From the NCBI GenBank assembly GCA_964639175.1, contig CAZXCE010000409.1, positions 1 through 7,679 of the forward strand: DNA of 7,679 bases. Direction: 5' to 3'. Positions 5,278-7,679 of this stretch are shown piece by piece. This stretch comes from JACQXX01 sp964639175. GTDB lineage: Bacteria > Acidobacteriota > Blastocatellia > Chloracidobacteriales > Chloracidobacteriaceae. The translations under genes and the position numbers were made by a program. Within the stretch, counting starts at the first letter, position 1; each line of letters starts with the position of its first letter. The notes beneath the pieces are model-generated. The model was given only the letters and a program-made list of their open reading frames with translations, did not search any database and had not been told where the DNA came from.

Positions 5278-5399
5278 TGGCTCTTTGGTATTTGCCGTGA
5301 AAATTAGTATTTTGATGAAAATCTGAACCGGTAAGTTCTTTAGAATCAGTATTCGTTTTTGAGGTTTCATTCGTTTCCACGGGAAATACCAAAGAGCCA
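5278..5399. mobile_element. MITE-like 122-bp element with 26-bp terminal inverted repeats
   Basis: The ends 5278-5303 and 5374-5399 are inverted copies with 24 of 26 matches, the outermost 16 (TGGCTCTTTGGTATTT) perfect. The same 6-bp word TTTTTA lies immediately outside both ends (5272-5277 and 5400-5405), as expected of a target-site duplication. The interior is AT-rich and has no reading frame. This is the form of a non-autonomous miniature inverted-repeat element. The flanking word is T-rich, so chance duplication is possible, and the structure could also work as a long terminator hairpin. Confidence 0.55.
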
Positions 5400-5424
5400 T
5401 TTTTATTCTTTACCCAGAACCTCA

Positions 5425-5473
5425 CAGACCAGTGACCAGGATGGGTTCCATCCTACTCACTGGTCTGATTTTT
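5425..5473 (+). terminator. Intrinsic terminator, plus-strand direction
   Basis: CAGACCAGTGA at 5425-5435 pairs perfectly with 5457-5467. After a 2x2 internal loop, AGGATGG (5438-5444) pairs with CCATCCT (5448-5454) around a GTT loop. The stem is followed by ATTTTT at 5468-5473. The T-run is on the plus strand, so it should stop read-through from the AraC side before the convergent cupin gene, whose stop codon is 22 nt further on. Confidence 0.8.
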
Positions 5474-5495
5474 GTCTGGATCTGATGAACCTGGA

Positions 5496-6002
5496 TTATG
5501 AAACACCTGCCAGATCGGCAACCTGATCCAGCAACTGTCCAGGAAGGCGGCCAAAATCGTCTTGAAGGCGTTCGATATCATCTTCACCCAGGTAATCGCC
5601 GCGTTGAACTTCAATAAACACAAGCAATTCCAGGCCGGGGTTCTCAATGCGGTGCGGCGCCAAAACCGGAATGTCAATCACCTGTCCTGGTTCGAGCAGT
5701 ACTTCACCCCCATTGAGCGTGACTTTTCCAATTCCTTGCACCACAAACCAGTGTTCGGTGCGGTGCGTGTGTTTCTGATAACTCAGTCGCTTTCCAGGTA
5801 AAACTTCAATGCGTTTGACTTTATAGCCGTCGGCTTCGTCCAAAACTGTGTAGCTCCCCCAGGGCCGGCATTCAAACTTCGGGGAAGAAGTATCGGATTT
5901 CTCAAGTATCACAAATTGTTCCTCTAACTCAGTGGTGCTTTTCGTGTTGGGCCGGAGTGTGACGCGGTGGCCCGTTTGGATGTTGCTTCCAAAGCGCTGC
6001 AT
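5496..6002 (-). CDS. Stand-alone mannose-6-phosphate isomerase type II cupin
   Basis: A 168-residue single-domain cupin matching the C-terminal isomerase domain of bifunctional mannose-1-phosphate guanylyltransferase/mannose-6-phosphate isomerase. The core runs from about 45 to 152: RPWGSYTVLDE, then VKRIEVLPGKRLSYQKHTHR with the HxH metal ligands H78 and H80, EHWFVVQGIGKVTLNGGE (83-100), then IPVLAPHRIENPG with H117, and EVQRGDYLGEDDIERLQDDF. These are the family's hallmark stretches and all expected metal ligands are present. The usual N-terminal nucleotidyltransferase domain is absent. Such proteins may interconvert fructose-6-phosphate and mannose-6-phosphate or act on another sugar. The first 40 residues are unlike the family and no ribosome binding site is clear, so the start is uncertain. 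No sugar-pathway neighbour is in the window. Confidence 0.92.
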   Translation of the reverse strand: MQRFGSNIQTGHRVTLRPNTKSTTELEEQFVILEKSDTSSPKFECRPWGSYTVLDEADGYKVKRIEVLPGKRLSYQKHTHRTEHWFVVQGIGKVTLNGGEVLLEPGQVIDIPVLAPHRIENPGLELLVFIEVQRGDYLGEDDIERLQDDFGRLPGQLLDQVADLAGVS

Positions 6003-6018
6003 TATCAGGTCTTACGCC

Positions 6019-6043
6019 AAGAAGGTCAAGAGGAGGGGGGGAA
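6019..6043. other. Purine-only tract upstream of the cupin gene
   Basis: A mostly purine run on the plus strand, including AAGAAGGTCAAG and AGGAGGGGGGG, about 17-40 nt upstream of the cupin start. Next to it, CCGGT-C-ACCGG (6045-6055) is an 11-nt palindrome. Function unknown; no promoter is recognisable here. Confidence 0.4.
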
Positions 6044-6147
6044 GCCGGTCACCGGGGCAACGAATAACACAGTTTGGGGTTTTCGTCGTCCTGTGGTGAT
6101 AGTTGAATTGCGGCAGGTCGGTTATGGCTTGCTTTGAACCTCGAAAA

Positions 6148-6195
6148 CCCTGAACCCTGACAAGATGACAAGGTGAGTTTTTCATCCCTCATCCC
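6148..6195. repeat. Mixed short tandem repeats in the cupin/LysR gap
   Basis: CCCTGAA and CCCTGAC at 6148-6161, overlapping TGACAAGA and TGACAAGG at 6158-6173, then two perfect TCATCCC units at 6182-6195. Several different short words with seven- or eight-base period follow one another in under 50 bp, as in the gap at 3424-3543. Confidence 0.85.
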
Positions 6196-6213
6196 TTCCG
6201 AAAACCCGGAACC

Positions 6214-7101
6214 CTACCCTGGCGGCTGCAACGATTGTGCCAGTCGCAGAAATGCCTTGCCGGCATGCGAAAGTCCTGACTTGCGGCGATGCACCAGATA
6301 CAGTTTGCGCTCAACTTTCATTTCTTTGATCGGAATACCCACCAGTAGCTTGTGGTCAAGTTCGTTCTGAACCGCCAGTTTCGGCAAGATACAGACGCCG
6401 CTGCCAAACTGGATAAAGCGTTTGATGGCTTCGATGGAGGGAAGTTCAAGCGTGATGTTGAGCGGCGTTTTGTAGCGTTGAAATGTTTCCATCACTTTCT
6501 GACGATACGGAGAGACAACATTGTGCGCGGCAAAGGACTCCATTTCCAGCTCAGTAATGGACACCAGGTCTTTTGAAGCCAGCGGATGCGTTGGCCCGAC
6601 GACCAGCACCAGTGAATCATTTCCGACTTCGATTGACTGCAATCCAGGCTCTTGCGGCGGAAACGAGATTACCCCCATATCTACTTCACGATGAATGATT
6701 TGCATTGGGATTTCACTCGCCCGGCTGCGCTTGACCTCGACTTTGATGCGCGGATATAACCGCCGAAATTCAGCCAGCACCGGGAGCAAATACATCACGG
6801 TATACTCATTGGCTCCGATTTGGAGCTTTCCCTGATGCAGGCTGCGGAGTTCCTTGAGCGCATTGGTGGCCTCGCGCCGAACATTGAGCATTTCCTGAGC
6901 AAAATCAAAAAGCAACTCGCCGGCGTCTGTCAGGCGACCGTCTTTAAATGCACGATCAAACAGGACTTCACCAACATCCTCTTCCAATTTGCGAATGGAC
7001 TGACTGACCGCCGCCTGCGTCCGGTACAGTTTTTGGGCTGCTCGGGAAAAACTTTTCTCCTGAGCAACGGCTAAAAAAACCTCTAATTGAGAAAGATCCA
7101 T
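6214..7101 (-). CDS. LysR-family transcriptional regulator
   Basis: A 295-residue LTTR of normal length. The winged helix-turn-helix is at 1-60: MDLSQLEVFLAVAQEKSFSR, AAQKLYRTQAAVSQSIRKLE and FDRAFKDGRLTDAGE. The linker helix is at about 62-89 and the effector-binding domain starts at GKLQIGANEY (91-100), with FIQFGSGVCILPKLAV at 229-244 typical of the family. A GGAGGC (complement of 7114-7119) lies 12 nt before the ATG and sets the start. Upstream on the same strand are two palindromes and a plausible promoter, so autoregulation is likely. No target gene is evident: the cupin downstream is on the same strand but 211 bp away across repeats. The effector cannot be read from the sequence. Confidence 0.95.
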   Translation of the reverse strand: MDLSQLEVFLAVAQEKSFSRAAQKLYRTQAAVSQSIRKLEEDVGEVLFDRAFKDGRLTDAGELLFDFAQEMLNVRREATNALKELRSLHQGKLQIGANEYTVMYLLPVLAEFRRLYPRIKVEVKRSRASEIPMQIIHREVDMGVISFPPQEPGLQSIEVGNDSLVLVVGPTHPLASKDLVSITELEMESFAAHNVVSPYRQKVMETFQRYKTPLNITLELPSIEAIKRFIQFGSGVCILPKLAVQNELDHKLLVGIPIKEMKVERKLYLVHRRKSGLSHAGKAFLRLAQSLQPPG

Positions 7102-7253
7102 ACCCTGGTTGGTGCCTCCGCAACGCCTTGTTTCAACTCGGTCACTGGTGCTTGTAAAACTCTGAAGAGAAAAGGATTTTGCAAGTCTTTGAAGTCACGC
7201 TCACACGTGCTCAAAACCACAAAAACAATGCTGATCAGTATTAGTAAAAACTG

Positions 7254-7274
7254 AAGTGTAATTCAATTACACTT
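7254..7274. promoter_or_regulatory. Perfect 10-1-10 palindrome upstream of the LysR gene
   Basis: AAGTGTAATT, one base, then its exact reverse complement. It directly adjoins a second inverted repeat at 7275-7299 and would cover the predicted transcription start of the LysR-family gene. Possible operator. Confidence 0.6.
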
Positions 7275-7299
7275 ATATCATAAGCAATTCTTATGATAT
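7275..7299. promoter_or_regulatory. Perfect 10-5-10 inverted repeat, probable LysR-type operator
   Basis: ATATCATAAG, CAATT, CTTATGATAT. Its centre ATAAG-N5-CTTAT contains T-N11-A, the general form of LysR-type regulator boxes. It lies about 175-200 bp upstream of the LysR-family start codon and between the -35 and -10 boxes of the candidate minus-strand promoter, a position that suggests negative autoregulation. Confidence 0.6.
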
Positions 7300-7304
7300 T
7301 ACAA
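7277..7304 (-). promoter_or_regulatory. Candidate promoter of the LysR-family gene
   Basis: On the minus strand, TTGTAA (complement of 7299-7304, 4 of 6 matches), a 16-nt spacer, and TATGAT (complement of 7277-7282, 5 of 6 matches). The transcription start would be near 7270, giving a leader of about 170 nt. Confidence 0.45.
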
Positions 7305-7337
7305 GAATTATAAATTTGACTATAGTTTTTTTTTCCT

Positions 7338-7553
7338 TTACCGTAGCCCTCGCCAATAAGTCATTCCGCCCTTCATCTGTTGAAGGGCTGCAATTCCCAA
7401 CAGGGAAAGGCTTTCCAAAGCCCTGCCTTTGGCATTGGCTGACTCAATAACTAGACTGGGCCAGGTTGGGGTACGTAGGTAGAGGGGGAATGTGAGCCCA
7501 ACCTTCGCCCTGGCTAGATATATCTGAATTATGAACATTGAAGTGCATCTCAT
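7338..7553 (-). CDS. Doubtful 71-residue reading frame
   Basis: An open frame whose ATG overlaps the stop codon of the partial upstream gene as ATGA, which would suit translational coupling. Against it: no recognisable family, no regular domain pattern, no ribosome binding site beyond the overlap, and the DNA is packed with inverted repeats (7368-7388, 7402-7414, 7451-7517) that explain its composition better than coding. I think it is more likely a structured intergenic repeat than a gene. Confidence 0.2.
   Translation of the reverse strand: MRCTSMFIIQIYLARAKVGLTFPLYLRTPTWPSLVIESANAKGRALESLSLLGIAALQQMKGGMTYWRGLR
7341..7517. other. Hairpin-rich stretch upstream of the LysR gene
   Basis: GCCCTTCA (7368-7375) pairs with TGAAGGGC (7381-7388) around a 5-nt loop. 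A short GGAAAG/CTTTCC stem lies near 7402-7414, in a wider GGCTTT/AAAGCC context. CTAG..GGGC..AGGTTGGG at 7451-7470 is imperfectly complementary to 7497-7517, with CTAG at both outer ends. A T-run (7326-7334) precedes the stretch. The density of stems suggests a structured repeat element or RNA; no known RNA family is recognised. Confidence 0.4.
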
Positions 7554-7679
7554 TGCAGCGAGATAACTTTCTCATAATTCATTCTGTATTCGTACTTTTT
7601 CTTCAAACGCGTCAGGTCAGGCAATCTGCCGCGTGGCATTTTTTCCAGGAAATCCACTTCATTCGCACCCGTCTGAGTT
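7550..7679 (-). CDS. 3' end of a gene entering from the right edge
   Basis: On the minus strand a frame is open from the window edge for 42 codons and stops at TGA (complement of 7550-7552). The translation includes GANEVDFLEKMPRGRLPDL followed by a basic stretch TRLKKKYEYRMNYEKV and ends in SLQ. Codon use looks coding and the other minus-strand frames are soon closed. The tail is too short to assign a family. It would lie upstream of the LysR-family gene on the same strand, separated by about 450 bp. Confidence 0.45.
   Translation of the reverse strand, partial: TQTGANEVDFLEKMPRGRLPDLTRLKKKYEYRMNYEKVISLQ

Larger units (their letters stand above)
5154..5495. other. Non-coding gap between convergent genes
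   Basis: A 342-bp region between the AraC-family gene (plus) and the cupin gene (minus). It has no credible reading frame. It holds two terminator-like hairpins (5248-5276 and 5425-5473), a MITE-like inverted-repeat element (5278-5399), and a short stem AGACAC/GTGTCT near 5188-5205 without a T-run. Confidence 0.8.

Overview
The window is bacterial: compact genes on both strands, Shine-Dalgarno sites, a sigma-70-like promoter and bacterial protein families. It cannot be placed firmly. Roughly balanced base composition and intergenic spaces full of 7-nt tandem repeats (CCCTGAA, TGGTTAG, TTCTTGG, TCATCCC) would fit a soil-type bacterium such as an acidobacterium, but that is a low-confidence inference.

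The left half (1-3410) is an arsenic-resistance island. A divergent arsR (minus strand) faces a plus-strand operon: arsI (C-As lyase), acr3 (arsenite efflux permease), arsC (thioredoxin-type arsenate reductase) and an unnamed five-helix membrane protein. The arsR/arsI gap holds a consensus-like promoter whose -35 box lies inside a perfect 7-2-7 inverted repeat, the likely ArsR operator. The genes make a coherent pathway: ArsC turns As(V) into As(III), ArsI turns trivalent organoarsenicals such as methylarsenite into As(III), and Acr3 exports As(III). The membrane protein is the unexplained member. It ends in a vicinal Cys-Cys and carries His and acidic residues beside its helices.

The middle (3410-4262) holds a large hairpin built from heptamer repeats between convergent genes, then a minus-strand protein that looks like a stand-alone EVE/PUA-like domain, then a non-coding gap. 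The right half has an AraC-family regulator (plus), a non-coding gap with two hairpins and a 122-bp MITE-like element flanked by a possible 6-bp target duplication, a stand-alone mannose-6-phosphate isomerase type II cupin (minus) and a LysR-family regulator (minus). Upstream of the LysR gene are two adjacent AT-rich palindromes, a hairpin-rich stretch of doubtful coding value, and the 3' end of a gene entering from the right edge on the minus strand.

The most distinctive features are the heptamer repeats, which fill most gaps, abut the start codons of arsC and the EVE-like gene where a ribosome binding site would be expected, and run into the coding ends of acr3 and the EVE-like gene; the unnamed ars-operon membrane protein; and the small inverted-repeat element at 5278-5399.
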